From: UJ101 sp047975265
Lineage (GTDB): Bacteria > Bacteroidota > Bacteroidia > Flavobacteriales > UJ101
Assembly (NCBI GenBank): GCA_047975265.1
Contig: JBKEDE010000023.1
Coordinates: forward strand, 1-64,000
Direction of reading: 5' to 3'
DNA length: 64,000 nucleotides
The translations under genes were made by a program, and so were the position numbers. Numbering within the stretch: position 1 is the stretch's first letter; each line of letters starts with the position of its first letter. Positions 15,817 to 25,359 of this stretch are shown piece by piece. The notes beneath the pieces were generated by a model. It saw only the letters and a list, made by a program, of their open reading frames with translations, was not told the DNA's origin and ran no database searches.

Positions 15817-17400
15817 ATGCATAACAAGATTATTTACCCTTATTAATTGGGATTCTTTCTTTAAGTTTGAATGCTCAAAAAATCAGTGTGTTCGATGAAA
15901 CAATTGTCGAAAAAGAAAACTGGGAACCGGCAATTCCAAGACCTGAACAGGAAAAAATTGCCAAACAAAAATTAAAGGCATTAGAAAACAAAACCGGTAA
16001 AAAATCCAACGTACTCATTTTCATTATGGATGATTTGGGTTGGGGAGATCCCAGTAGTTATGGTGGTGGTGTCGCCATTGGTGCTCCTACGCCCAATATT
16101 GACCGATTGGCACGCGAAGGAAAGAAATTCACCTCTTTTTATTCCACACCAACTTGTACCCCTTCCAGAGCAGCACTAATGACCGGAAGGCTCCCTGTTA
16201 GAAGTGGCTTGACACGTCCACTTTTAAAAGGTGATCAAGTAAAAACCAACCCATTGGAAAATCGAAGTAACCCACGCTAAACTTCTTTCAAATATCGGCT
16301 ATAATACGGCTCTTATCGGGAAATGGCACGTAGGCGAAGGCGAAGGCATGTTGCCTCACGAAGTAGGTTTCGATTATTATTACGGATTGCCCGCTGCTAC
16401 CGCCGATTATTCTATGTATTTGGCCAATCGGGAATATTCCGATATGCTCAACCGACCGGAAATTAGAGAAAAAGCGATGGAAATGCGTACCGAAGGTTTA
16501 TTGAAAGGCGTTAAAGGTGGGCAAAGAGAAGTAGCTTTTCCTATCAACAGCTTATCCGATTTAAGAAAGATGGACGGTTTGCTTCGTGATGAATCTTTAA
16601 AATTTCTAAAAAAATACGCCGGCAAAGACAAACCATTTTTCTTGGTACACTCCTTTGCAGCCATTCATAACGACACTTATTGTGGAGAAGAGTACATAGG
16701 AAAAAGCCCCGCAGGCATGCCTGTAAAAGACGCTTTGGTAGAGGCTGATGATATCATTGGTCAGATTATGAAAGCTCTGGAAGATAGTGGCGATTTAGAA
16801 AACACGTTGGTATTCTTTACTTCCGATAATGGCGCTAATGAAGATGTTTTCCCTGATAACGGCTACCAACCGTGGCGAGGAGGAAAAGGAACCACTTGGG
16901 AAGGCGGTGTTCGTGTTCCTGGAATTGCTTATTGGAAAGGGATGATTGAACCGGGACAAGAATCGAATGAACTAATTGATTTTACCGATATTTATATGAC
17001 CATCCTTCGTCTTGGAAATGTTCAGAACAAGCTACCAAACAATTTATATTATGATGGCATAGACCAAACGGCGTACATCCTTGCAAAAGATGGAAAATCC
17101 AGAAGACAAGCCGAATTTTTATGGGCAGGTTATGATTTTTGTGCTGTTCGTTGGAAAGATTATAAAGTGCATTTTCAATTGTTTGACACCAAAGCATTCA
17201 AAAGAAATATTGATGCCAGCGTTTTAGTAAAAGCCAGCCCTGCACCTTGGGTATTCAATCTAAATGTAGATCCGAAAGAACAAGTAAGCGAGGGACATCG
17301 CTGGTTTGAATGGGGGCTTCCTTCAATCTTAGCTTTTCAAAAACGCCATTTGGCATCCATGAAAAAATACCCAAATACCGATTTAGGATTAAATTTTTAA
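15817..17400 (+). pseudogene. Type I sulfatase, broken by two frameshifts
   Basis: Joined across frames this reads as a full arylsulfatase of about 525 residues. The ATG at 15817 opens a signal peptide (MHNKIIY) but the rest of it (LLIGILSLSLNAQ) is in another frame, with the switch near 15838-15843. The second piece (15867-16263) has metal-binding FIMDDLGWGDPS and the formylglycine signature CTPSRAALMTGR. An extra base near 16263 ends the frame at 16280; deleting it restores NEVTHAKLLSNIGYNTALIGKWH and leads into 16348-17400 with FFTSDNGANED, GGKGTTWEGGVRVPG and the C-terminus. Sequencing error or true decay are both possible. The intact second sulfatase starts 20 bp downstream. Confidence 0.85.
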
Positions 17401-17420
17401 TAATATAAAACTACAAATCA

Positions 17421-19763
17421 ATGAAATCATCATTTATCTTTATCTATATCCTATTTTTAGGAACATTTTCCTTAGCACAAGAAAAAGATCAATTTAACCG
17501 AACTATTCTTCCAGTTCCTGAAAAGACCTTTACAGGTAAAATTGGGCTCACACCGAAGGATTCCGAAAAGGATTTTCCACCAATGGTTGTTCCTCCCGAA
17601 GGAGCTCCCAATGTACTGATTATTATGACCGATGATGTTGGTTTTTCAGCCAGCGAAGTCTTTGGAGGTCCTGTACCGACTCCGGCATTTGACCGTCTTT
17701 CAGAAAACGGACTAATATATAACATGTTTCATACTACGGCACAATGTTCACCTACAAGAGCAGCTTTACTTACCGGGCGAAACCACCATATGGCAGGTAC
17801 CGGTTCCATTATGGAAATGGGCGTTGGATATCCTGGATATAACACTGTGGTTTCTAAGTCTTTGGCAGTCATCGGTGCTATTCTGAAAGAAAACGGCTAC
17901 AACACTGCTTGGTTTGGAAAGAACCACAACGTACCCGACTGGCAAAACAGTCAGGCAGGCCCTTACGACCTATGGACAACGGGCTTAGGTTTTGAATATT
18001 TCTATGGTTTTATAGGTGGTGATGCTCATCAGTATTCGCCCATGCTGTTTGAAAACACTAAACCCATAGACCCGCCCTCGACTCCCGAAGAAGGCTACCA
18101 CATGGATATCGACTTGGCAGACAAAGCTATAAAGCGAATCAGAGATTTGAATGCTGTTGCTCCCGACAAGCCTTTCTTTATGTACTATACGCCGGGTACG
18201 TCGCACTCTCCACACCATGCACCTAAAGAGTGGATTGAGAAATTCAAGGGTAAATTTGATATGGGCTGGGACAAATTGAGAAAAGATATTTATAAAAAAC
18301 AGTTGAAGCTGGGTGTTATTCCAAAAGGTACAAAACTCACTCCACGTCCCGATGCTATCCCTGCTTGGGATGATTTGGATAAGGAACACCAAGAAGTGTT
18401 TTCCCGCATGATGGAAGTGTATGTAGCGGCATTGGCACACTGCGACTATCAGATAAATCGTGTGCTTGATGCTATCGAAGAAACAGGAAGACTCGACAAC
18501 ACTTTGGTTATCTATATTCAAGGCGACAACGGACCGAGTGGAGAAGGCGGCGACCAAGGATTGCTGAATGAACTCACTCTTTTTAATGGAGTTACCGAAA
18601 AATGGGAGGACATCAGAGCTGCTTACGAAGCCGACGAAATAGGAGGACCGAAATATTACAATCACAAACCTGCGGGTTGGACTTACGCCATGGCTACTCC
18701 ATTCCAATGGATGAAGCTGGTAGCCTCACATTTTGGAGGAACAAGAAACGGAATGGTCATTTCATGGCCTAAAAAAATCAAGGCACACGGCGAAATTCGT
18801 TCACAATTCCACCATGTGATTGACATCCTGCCAACCGTATTGGAAGCTACTCATATCCCTGCCCCTATTGAGGTGAACGGTGTAGCTCAGAAGCCTTTGG
18901 AAGGAAACAGTATGGTCTATACGTTTGATAATCCTAAAGCACCATCTACCCATACTACGCAATATTTTGAAATTTATGCACGTAGAGCACTCTACCACGA
19001 TGGCTGGGTGGCTGCAACCACTCCTAAATCGGCTCCATGGGTTAATGCACCGGCATCTAAAAATGCATATACTGACTTCAACTGGGAACTTTACAATGTG
19101 TCTAATGATTTTAGTCAATCTAATAATTTAGCCAAATCCAATCCTCAAAAACTTGAAGAGCTAAAATCCCTCTTCTTGGTAGAAGCTACTAAATACAATG
19201 TATTACCACTGGACGACAGAAAAATAGAACGTTTTGATGTGGCAAACCGACCGAGCTATGCCGAAGGCAAAACCTCATTTACCTATTATCCGGGCATGAT
19301 TCGCATACCGGAAGGAAGTGCTCCGGACATGAAAAACCGATCGTTTAAGATAACTGCCGACCTCAATCTTACCAATAATAAAGCAAATGGTGTAATAGTA
19401 TCTCAAGGTGGAAGCACAGGTGGATATTCACTGTATTTAAAAGATGGAAAATTAATTTACTATTATAATTTCTTAGGGACCGACAAATATATAGTTACTT
19501 CCAATAGTACTTTGCCTGTCGGTAAAACAACCATTACTTGCAAATTTGATTACCAAGGAAGCAAACCCGGATCCGGAGGAACGATGACTTTATTGGCAAA
19601 CGGTAAAGAAATAGGCAAAGGTAAATTAGAAAAAACCATACCCGTACGAGTGTCTTATGAAACGTTGGATATAGGAGCAGATACCGGAACGCCCGTAAGT
19701 GAGGATTACTATAACCCTGAGCATTTTAAAGGAGTAGAGAAAGTGAATATCAATTTATTATAA
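17421..19763 (+). CDS. Secreted arylsulfatase (type I, formylglycine)
   Basis: 780 residues with a signal peptide ending SLAQ (residue 20). The sulfatase domain runs from about 62 to 530: metal ligands IIMTDDVGFSAS, maturation signature CSPTRAALLTGR whose Cys becomes formylglycine, GKNHNVPDW, and the second metal site IQGDNGPSGEGGDQG. A C-terminal jelly-roll-like region (about 635-775, with ITADLNLTNN and GGYSLYLKDGKLIYYYN) resembles that of Pseudomonas-type arylsulfatases. It cleaves sulfate esters, probably in the periplasm or outside. No sulfatase-maturing enzyme gene is in the window. Codon use looks more GC-rich than neighbours. Confidence 0.9.
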   Translation: MKSSFIFIYILFLGTFSLAQEKDQFNRTILPVPEKTFTGKIGLTPKDSEKDFPPMVVPPEGAPNVLIIMTDDVGFSASEVFGGPVPTPAFDRLSENGLIYNMFHTTAQCSPTRAALLTGRNHHMAGTGSIMEMGVGYPGYNTVVSKSLAVIGAILKENGYNTAWFGKNHNVPDWQNSQAGPYDLWTTGLGFEYFYGFIGGDAHQYSPMLFENTKPIDPPSTPEEGYHMDIDLADKAIKRIRDLNAVAPDKPFFMYYTPGTSHSPHHAPKEWIEKFKGKFDMGWDKLRKDIYKKQLKLGVIPKGTKLTPRPDAIPAWDDLDKEHQEVFSRMMEVYVAALAHCDYQINRVLDAIEETGRLDNTLVIYIQGDNGPSGEGGDQGLLNELTLFNGVTEKWEDIRAAYEADEIGGPKYYNHKPAGWTYAMATPFQWMKLVASHFGGTRNGMVISWPKKIKAHGEIRSQFHHVIDILPTVLEATHIPAPIEVNGVAQKPLEGNSMVYTFDNPKAPSTHTTQYFEIYARRALYHDGWVAATTPKSAPWVNAPASKNAYTDFNWELYNVSNDFSQSNNLAKSNPQKLEELKSLFLVEATKYNVLPLDDRKIERFDVANRPSYAEGKTSFTYYPGMIRIPEGSAPDMKNRSFKITADLNLTNNKANGVIVSQGGSTGGYSLYLKDGKLIYYYNFLGTDKYIVTSNSTLPVGKTTITCKFDYQGSKPGSGGTMTLLANGKEIGKGKLEKTIPVRVSYETLDIGADTGTPVSEDYYNPEHFKGVEKVNINLL

Positions 19764-19770
19764 ATCTTAA

Positions 19771-19818
19771 AACCGGATATACTAACTTTGTTTGAACGCT
19801 AAGTTAGTATATCCGGTT
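19771..19818 (+). terminator. Terminator-like 18-bp hairpin after the sulfatases
   Basis: AACCGGATATACTAACTT pairs perfectly with 19801-19818 around a 12-nt loop. The following T-run is short, so efficiency is uncertain. Confidence 0.65.
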
Positions 19819-19903
19819 CTCTAAAATCTGTTGATAGTATTTTAGAGGAAAAATAAATAATGAAAATTATTTTTTGGCATATATATTGAGAAAAGAAAAT
19901 AAG

Positions 19904-19911
19904 TAACTTTG
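19904..19911 (+). promoter_or_regulatory. Putative promoter of the thioredoxin-like pair
   Basis: TAACTTTG (exact TAnnTTTG) 21 bases before the ATG at 19933; a TTG lies 15 nt upstream, slightly close for a -33 element. Confidence 0.45.
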
Positions 19912-19932
19912 TGGCATATTTAAGATTAAATA

Positions 19933-20433
19933 ATGAATACAAAAGAAGCAAAAAATATAATTTCAATAATAGCAATAAGTTTTTCCTTATGGATTTTTGG
20001 GCAAAATTCTTATAGTACGAAAGCATCGGATATTAATTGGGTTACTATTGAAGAAGCAGACAGTATCCAAAAGACACATCCTGAAAAGCAAATTTTAGTA
20101 AAGTTTTATGCAGACTGGTGTCATCCTTGTAAAATAATGGATCAGACTACATTGCAAAATGAAGAGGTTGTAAAAGTAATTAATGAAAACTACATTCCTG
20201 TTTCTTTTGATGGAGAAAGCCCTAAAACATTTGTTTTTAAAGATTATAAATATTTTGGTGTGAAGGCATCCAATGGGCGTTATGCCAATACATTTACCGG
20301 AACTTATTTAGACAGTAAGACCAGTTACCCGTCGTTTGTAACAATTGATAATTCCGGAAAAAGAACATCGTTAAACCGAAGTGGTTATATAAAAAAAGAG
20401 GCGTTTTTACCTTATTTGAATCAAAATAAATAA
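19933..20433 (+). CDS. Secreted thioredoxin-fold protein with CHPC motif
   Basis: 166 residues. N-terminal hydrophobic signal (residues 7-24) then a thioredoxin fold with WCHPCK (about residues 63-68) and cis-Pro in TSYPSFVTID. Acts as a periplasmic disulfide oxidoreductase, likely a reductase by its LVKFYADWC context. Five bp upstream of a paralogue with a CGYC motif; together they form a two-gene operon. Confidence 0.85.
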   Translation: MNTKEAKNIISIIAISFSLWIFGQNSYSTKASDINWVTIEEADSIQKTHPEKQILVKFYADWCHPCKIMDQTTLQNEEVVKVINENYIPVSFDGESPKTFVFKDYKYFGVKASNGRYANTFTGTYLDSKTSYPSFVTIDNSGKRTSLNRSGYIKKEAFLPYLNQNK

Positions 20434-20438
20434 AAAAT

Positions 20439-20897
20439 ATGAAGAAGATTTTAACCGTTTTATGTGTTGTATTTTTTAGTTATTCAATATCGGCTCAGGT
20501 AAAATGGTTTACCATAGAACAGGCTGCCGCAGAACAAAAAAAGAATTCTGAGAAAAAGTTATTGGTTGATTTTTATACAGACTGGTGTGGCTATTGTAAA
20601 ACAATGGAAAAGAAAACATTAAATGAAGAAAATATAGCTGAATTTGTTAATACCCATTTTATTCCGGTTAAATTTAATGCTGAGAAACAAGCAACTTTCA
20701 CGTATCGTAATGAAGAATTTGAATTGTTACGGGCAAGCAATGGGAAAAAGTTAAACATGTTTGCTTATAAGGCTTTGATGGGGAATTTGGGATATCCGTC
20801 ATTTGTAGTAATTGATGGAAAAGGAAAATTTGTAGATGCAGCACAAGGCTATTTTACGCCGGAGCAGTTTATGCCTTTTTTAAAAAGAAATTTGTAA
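20439..20897 (+). CDS. Secreted thioredoxin-fold protein with CGYC motif
   Basis: 152 residues with a signal peptide (MKKILTVLCVVFFSYSISAQ), the active site WCGYCK (about 49-54) and LGYPSFVVIDGKGKFVDAAQGY near the C-terminus. Paralogue of the preceding gene: shared WFTIEQA/WVTIEEA start and RASNG/KASNG segments. The 3' end overlaps the convergent comEC gene by 18 bp. Confidence 0.86.
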   Translation: MKKILTVLCVVFFSYSISAQVKWFTIEQAAAEQKKNSEKKLLVDFYTDWCGYCKTMEKKTLNEENIAEFVNTHFIPVKFNAEKQATFTYRNEEFELLRASNGKKLNMFAYKALMGNLGYPSFVVIDGKGKFVDAAQGYFTPEQFMPFLKRNL

Positions 20898-22838
20898 TCG
20901 AAAAGCCCCTTTTTTAGGTGTTTGATAAATAGAATCAGAAGTGTGGTAACAATTGGTTACCACATTTTTTTTATACACTAATTTTTTAAGAAGCCTTGAA
21001 TCGGAAATAAAAATATAATCGTTTTCTTTTGTAATGTTTTTTTGAGGATTAATCCAAACTATTTGATTTTTAAACTGAAAAATATTTTTTGTTTTTACAT
21101 ACGATTCTTGCACGCTGTCATATAAATTATAATAACGAATCTGATTGATAAACTGGTGTGTAATGTAAGGATGTAAAATGTAATAATAATCTTTTTTGGG
21201 AATGGTATTTAGACTGAAAACCGTTAATTGATTAGCTTCTTTTACACCTAATATGGGATTTTTATAAGAATCAAAAACAATAAATTCAGAAATGTTATAC
21301 CGATTATTTTTTTGATAAAGATAAATGCATTGAATACTCAACAAAAAACCGCATAACAAATAGAGATACGAATATTTTTTTCTTTTCAGAAAGAAATAAA
21401 AACAAAAAATAAGAAGATACGAGAGTATGACCTGAGTTTTGGAAAAATACACTGTTTCAATATGAAAATCTAAATTATATATAAAAGAAATGCATGAGTT
21501 CATGAAAGAAATAATGTTAAGAAATACGAACTCTAACAAAGGAAATTGAATTTGAAGCAATAACAGAATAAGAACAATAAAACCAAGAGACATAATAAAT
21601 CCGAAAATAGGTGTGATAATGAGATTTGAAATCAAAAATAAAGTAGGAAAAGTATTAAAATAATAAAGAGAAAAAGGCAATGTTCCGATTGTAGCAATTA
21701 AACTGATTAAAGCAGCATGATAATAATACCGCATAATTTTGTATCGAAAAGAGATTGTATTTTTAAAATAAGGAAAAAATAAAATGATGGATAATACAGC
21801 TGAATAGCTCAACTGAAACCCTACATCAAATAAAAAATTAGGATTTATAATAAGTAAAATAAAAGCAGAAACGTAAATAATGTGAAGTGAATGGGTATCG
21901 CGATTTAACAATCGGGTTAATTGGAATAAGGTAATCATAAGGCTTGCACGACAAACCGAAGCAGGAAAACCTGTGATGGAAGCATAACCCCAAAGAAGCA
22001 GGATAGAAACAATAATTCTTAAAAATTTTCCTTTGGGAAGAAATATCAAAAAATAAAGAATCAAATAAAAACAACCGTAAATAATACCTGTATGCAAGCC
22101 GGAAATAGCTAACAAATGAATTGTTCCGGTTTTAGAATAAAGTTGTTTGATGTCAAAAGTTAAACCATCTTTTTCACCTAAAAGCATGGCCTTTATAATT
22201 CCGATTTCATCATTTTTTCCATATTGTTGCTCAATTTTTTGGCTAATTTTTTCTCGAATGTTATTTAAAAAAGCTATAGAATTCCAATTAGAAGACGAAG
22301 ATTTTATAAAATGCTGTAAAAAAACCTGATGGTAAATCTTTTTCCTTTTTAAAAAAGAAGCATAGTTAAAACTATAAGGATTTTTAGATAAAGATATAGA
22401 GTCCGGTGTTTTTTTAAACAGAATATTTGTATTAGGAAGTAATCCAACAGAGTCTTTCAAATAGACGAGGGCTTTTCCTGAAGTGTTGATACAGACAGAA
22501 TCATTAAAAACAGATTGTATTTCTACTTTAAACGAAGTAAAATTATTTTGTGATGTTTTCCCTTTTTCAATAATCAAAGCCTCATAATAAGCATTTTTTA
22601 AAGATACATTCTGAAAATGATTTTTAGGAATCAGGTTATAATTTTGATAACAAAACCATCCGATAAAAATAAAATTTATAAAAAGAATGAATGGATTTCT
22701 TATTTTAAAAGAGCATAGGGTAACAAGAATAATGAACGAGAAAATAAGCAGAATTGAAAGAGTAAAAAAATTGCCTAAAACAATTCCTGCAATCAGAAAA
22801 ATCAGTATGTATAAAAAAGGTTTTATAAAATATAATAT
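20880..22838 (-). CDS. comEC: ComEC/Rec2 DNA-uptake channel protein; start codon unclear
   Basis: The readable part has the competence domain with LLAISGLHTGIIYG (about where the family has H-x-SG-H) and many membrane helices. The first usable start (TTG at 22577) would give 565 residues and drop the N-terminus, yet the frame stays open up to a TAA at 22845-22847 and the extra 89 codons encode two hydrophobic helices (FLYILIFLIAGIVLGNFF and PFILFINFIFIGWF) plus the linker typical of ComEC. No ATG, GTG or TTG occurs there; ATA at 22836-22838 is the best-placed triplet. Either an unusual start or a small lesion is present. The metallo-beta-lactamase domain seen in Gram-positive ComEC is absent, as usual for Bacteroidota. 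The 3' end overlaps the convergent thioredoxin gene. Confidence 0.8.
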   Translation of the reverse strand: MLYFIKPFLYILIFLIAGIVLGNFFTLSILLIFSFIILVTLCSFKIRNPFILFINFIFIGWFCYQNYNLIPKNHFQNVSLKNAYYEALIIEKGKTSQNNFTSFKVEIQSVFNDSVCINTSGKALVYLKDSVGLLPNTNILFKKTPDSISLSKNPYSFNYASFLKRKKIYHQVFLQHFIKSSSSNWNSIAFLNNIREKISQKIEQQYGKNDEIGIIKAMLLGEKDGLTFDIKQLYSKTGTIHLLAISGLHTGIIYGCFYLILYFLIFLPKGKFLRIIVSILLLWGYASITGFPASVCRASLMITLFQLTRLLNRDTHSLHIIYVSAFILLIINPNFLFDVGFQLSYSAVLSIILFFPYFKNTISFRYKIMRYYYHAALISLIATIGTLPFSLYYFNTFPTLFLISNLIITPIFGFIMSLGFIVLILLLLQIQFPLLEFVFLNIISFMNSCISFIYNLDFHIETVYFSKTQVILSYLLIFCFYFFLKRKKYSYLYLLCGFLLSIQCIYLYQKNNRYNISEFIVFDSYKNPILGVKEANQLTVFSLNTIPKKDYYYILHPYITHQFINQIRYYNLYDSVQESYVKTKNIFQFKNQIVWINPQKNITKENDYIFISDSRLLKKLVYKKNVVTNCYHTSDSIYQTPKKGAFRLQISF

Positions 22839-22864
22839 TAGGTTTTAGTGGTTTTAAGATATAA

Positions 22865-22900
22865 AAAAAACGTTAAAGGTCTCTGTTTTTAACGTTTTTT
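22865..22900 (-). terminator. Terminator after the ctlX-like gene
   Basis: AAAAAACGTTAAA pairs with TTTAACGTTTTTT around a 10-nt loop; U-tract on both strands. It separates the hydrolase gene from comEC. Confidence 0.7.
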
Positions 22901-22917
22901 ATCTTTTTTTGTACAAA

Positions 22918-23862
22918 TTATTTACGGGGCAAAAAAACTTCTGCCATCATACAACGAGCACTTCCACCACCACAAGTCTCAATTACAGATAAATCAGAAT
23001 GTAGGATAGGATTGTATTTTTCAATAGTTTTGCGTTGTTCTTTTGTTAAAGAATTGTAAGCAGACTCGGACATTACCAAGTATTTTGAATCCGACCCTTG
23101 AACTTGTAACATATTTCCTGCAAATTGATTGACCTGTTCTTCTGTAATAGCAATAATTTCTTTCCTATCTTCTTGTAAAGAATTGATTACAAGCTGTTTT
23201 TCTTTTTTATCATCAATCGAATCCAAACAAATAACGACATACTGATCTCCAACACACATCATCACATTGGTGTGATAAATTAATTCCCGATGGTTTTTAA
23301 CAGTTTGGTACGATTTAAAAATAATAGGCGTAAATTCAAAATCTTCACAAAATTCAATAAACAAGGATTCATCGGATCGAGGTGAAACAGCCAAATAAGC
23401 CTTTCGGTTTTCACGATCTAAAATCATACTTCCGGTACCTTCTAAAAAAATATTTTCTTCTTCTGCTTGGGTATAATCAATAATATCATGAATGATAAAT
23501 CCTTCTTTTTCAAGATGTTCCAAAATATCTTCCCGCCGTTCCAAACGACGATTTTTTGCATACATGGGATACAACCCAACCGAACCGTTTTCATGAAAAG
23601 AAATCCAATTGTTTGGAAAAATTGAATCAGGCGTATCAGGCGTTTGAGTATCTTTAACAGTGATGACGTTAATTCCTTTGTCAATTAATTTAGCTGTAAA
23701 ATCATTAAATTCTTTTAATGCTCTTTCTTGGGCATTATCTGCTGTCAGGTTTTCTAAGGTTTTTTGGTAATAATTATTCACGGCAGTTTGCTCATTATAA
23801 CGAAATGAAACGGGTTGTATCATTAAGATAGTAGAGGTGCTTTGAATGTGTTTTTTTTTCAT
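22918..23862 (-). CDS. ctlX: Arginine deiminase-related hydrolase, CtlX-like
   Basis: 314 residues of the guanidino-modifying superfamily. Signatures are MIQPVSFRYNEQTAVNNYYQ near the start, TPDSIFPNNWISFHENGSVGLYPM, LEGTGSMILDRENRKAYLAVSPRSDESL, the catalytic His in YHTNVMMCVGDQYVV and the catalytic Cys in ETCGGGSARCMMAEVF at the C-terminus. CtlX proteins are reported as citrulline-utilisation hydrolases; specificity here is inferred from family resemblance. Stands alone with its own terminator. Confidence 0.85.
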   Translation of the reverse strand: MKKKHIQSTSTILMIQPVSFRYNEQTAVNNYYQKTLENLTADNAQERALKEFNDFTAKLIDKGINVITVKDTQTPDTPDSIFPNNWISFHENGSVGLYPMYAKNRRLERREDILEHLEKEGFIIHDIIDYTQAEEENIFLEGTGSMILDRENRKAYLAVSPRSDESLFIEFCEDFEFTPIIFKSYQTVKNHRELIYHTNVMMCVGDQYVVICLDSIDDKKEKQLVINSLQEDRKEIIAITEEQVNQFAGNMLQVQGSDSKYLVMSESAYNSLTKEQRKTIEKYNPILHSDLSVIETCGGGSARCMMAEVFLPRK

Positions 23863-23954
23863 AATTCTTGATTAAAAATGTAAAGTTAAGAAATGATTAC
23901 TACTTTCACAATTGAATAAAATTAGAGATAAAAAAGATTTTTATGTTAAATTTA

Positions 23955-23985
23955 TTTGGTATTTAAAAAAAATAGTATAAATTTC
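23955..23985 (+). promoter_or_regulatory. Promoter of FadL/SGNH module, copy 1
   Basis: TTTG (23955-23958), 19-nt spacer, TAAATTTC (23978-23985), one mismatch to TAnnTTTG. The same arrangement, more decayed, is found upstream of copy 2. The 5' leader would be about 120 nt. Confidence 0.5.
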
Positions 23986-24109
23986 AGCTTTTTAAGAGCG
24001 TGTAGTACATATCGTTAGGATTGCTATGCACGCATTGTAAAACTAATCTAAAATCTCGTGTTTTTGAATCATATTTGAAGCACGATTTAAAAAATTAAAA
24101 GACAAAAAA

Positions 24110-25342
24110 ATGAGAAAAACATTATTAACTTTAATGTGTGTTGTAAGTATGATTACAACAGCGTATGCAGGCGGGTTTAGAGTTTCTTTACAAGGAGTAA
24201 AACAAGCCGCAATGGGACACACAGGAGTTGCTGTGGTTCACGACGCAAGTTCCGTATTTTTTAATCCGGCCGGATTAGCTTTGATAGACTCCAAGTGGAG
24301 TGTTTCAGCTAATGTTTTTGGACTATTGACGGATATCAATTATCAAAATCGTTTAAATGGAGCATCTCACGATACGGATAATCCGTTGGGAACGCCCCTA
24401 GCGTTGTATGTATCACACAAATTAAGTGATAAATTAGCCGTAGGTTTAGGTGTTTATACACCTTACGGAAGTACGGTGGATTGGGGAAAAGATTGGTCAG
24501 GGCAGGCTTTGATACGTGATATCGCTTTGCAGTCATTCTTTATCCAACCTACAATTTCCTATAAATTAAATGATTGGGCATCGGTTGGTGCAGGATTTAT
24601 TTATGCTACGGGAAGTGTTAAAATGAATCGAGGAGCTAATTCAGGAGGTACAAATATTGGAAATGCCAATATAGAATCAGACAGTGCTGACGGAATTGGT
24701 TACAATTTAGGACTGATGTTAAAACCACATGAAAAAGTGCAAGTGGGGGTTAATTACCGTTCAAGAATAGATATGGAAGCTGAAGGAGAAGCTAAGATAG
24801 TTTATGAAGGAACCGGATTAGCCGGAGTTCCAAACGGAGCGGTGTTGGCTTCAGATGATTGGAAAGCTACTTTGCCTTTACCTGCTGAATTAGCTTTTGG
24901 TATTGCTTATATGCCAACGGCTAAGTGGGTTTTAGAATTTGATTTGAATTATGCTTTTTGGAGTGCGTACAAATCATTGGATTTTGATTTTGTAAAAGGG
25001 GATATACCGGATTCTTCTTCAAAAAGAGAATACGAAAACACACTTGTTTATAGAATGGGAGCTTCGTATGATTTCAATGACCGTTGGACAGGACGTTTAG
25101 GAGCTTACTATGACGAATCGCCATCTCCGGGCAACTATTTTTCTCCGGAAACACCTACGGTAGATAATAAAGCGATAAGTACAGGATTAACCTATAACTT
25201 TAAAAATGGTTTTTCTATTGATGGAACGTATATGTTCTTATCAGGAGAGGAAAGAAGTTTTTCAAATATTGAAACGGGCTGGACAGGAGAAGTAAAAGCA
25301 TCCGCTCATATTTTTGGATTAGGAGCTTCGTATAATTTTTAA
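24110..25342 (+). CDS. FadL/OmpP1-family outer-membrane transporter, copy 1
   Basis: 410 residues with a signal peptide (1-20, ending AYAG). The start GGFRVSLQGVKQAAMGHTGVAVVHDASSVFFNPAGLAL is the FadL N-terminal hatch signature with NPAG. Beta strands follow to the terminal GLGASYNF, an aromatic C-terminus expected for a barrel. The family imports hydrophobic compounds such as fatty acids. 17 bp upstream of an SGNH lipoprotein gene; the pair is duplicated in tandem. Confidence 0.92.
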   Translation: MRKTLLTLMCVVSMITTAYAGGFRVSLQGVKQAAMGHTGVAVVHDASSVFFNPAGLALIDSKWSVSANVFGLLTDINYQNRLNGASHDTDNPLGTPLALYVSHKLSDKLAVGLGVYTPYGSTVDWGKDWSGQALIRDIALQSFFIQPTISYKLNDWASVGAGFIYATGSVKMNRGANSGGTNIGNANIESDSADGIGYNLGLMLKPHEKVQVGVNYRSRIDMEAEGEAKIVYEGTGLAGVPNGAVLASDDWKATLPLPAELAFGIAYMPTAKWVLEFDLNYAFWSAYKSLDFDFVKGDIPDSSSKREYENTLVYRMGASYDFNDRWTGRLGAYYDESPSPGNYFSPETPTVDNKAISTGLTYNFKNGFSIDGTYMFLSGEERSFSNIETGWTGEVKASAHIFGLGASYNF

Positions 25343-25359
25343 TCAAAAAAATATTTAAA

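Noticed and set aside
17985..18707. 240-codon open frame opposite the sulfatase gene
   Set aside because: Antisense shadow of a strongly supported sulfatase; no family resemblance.
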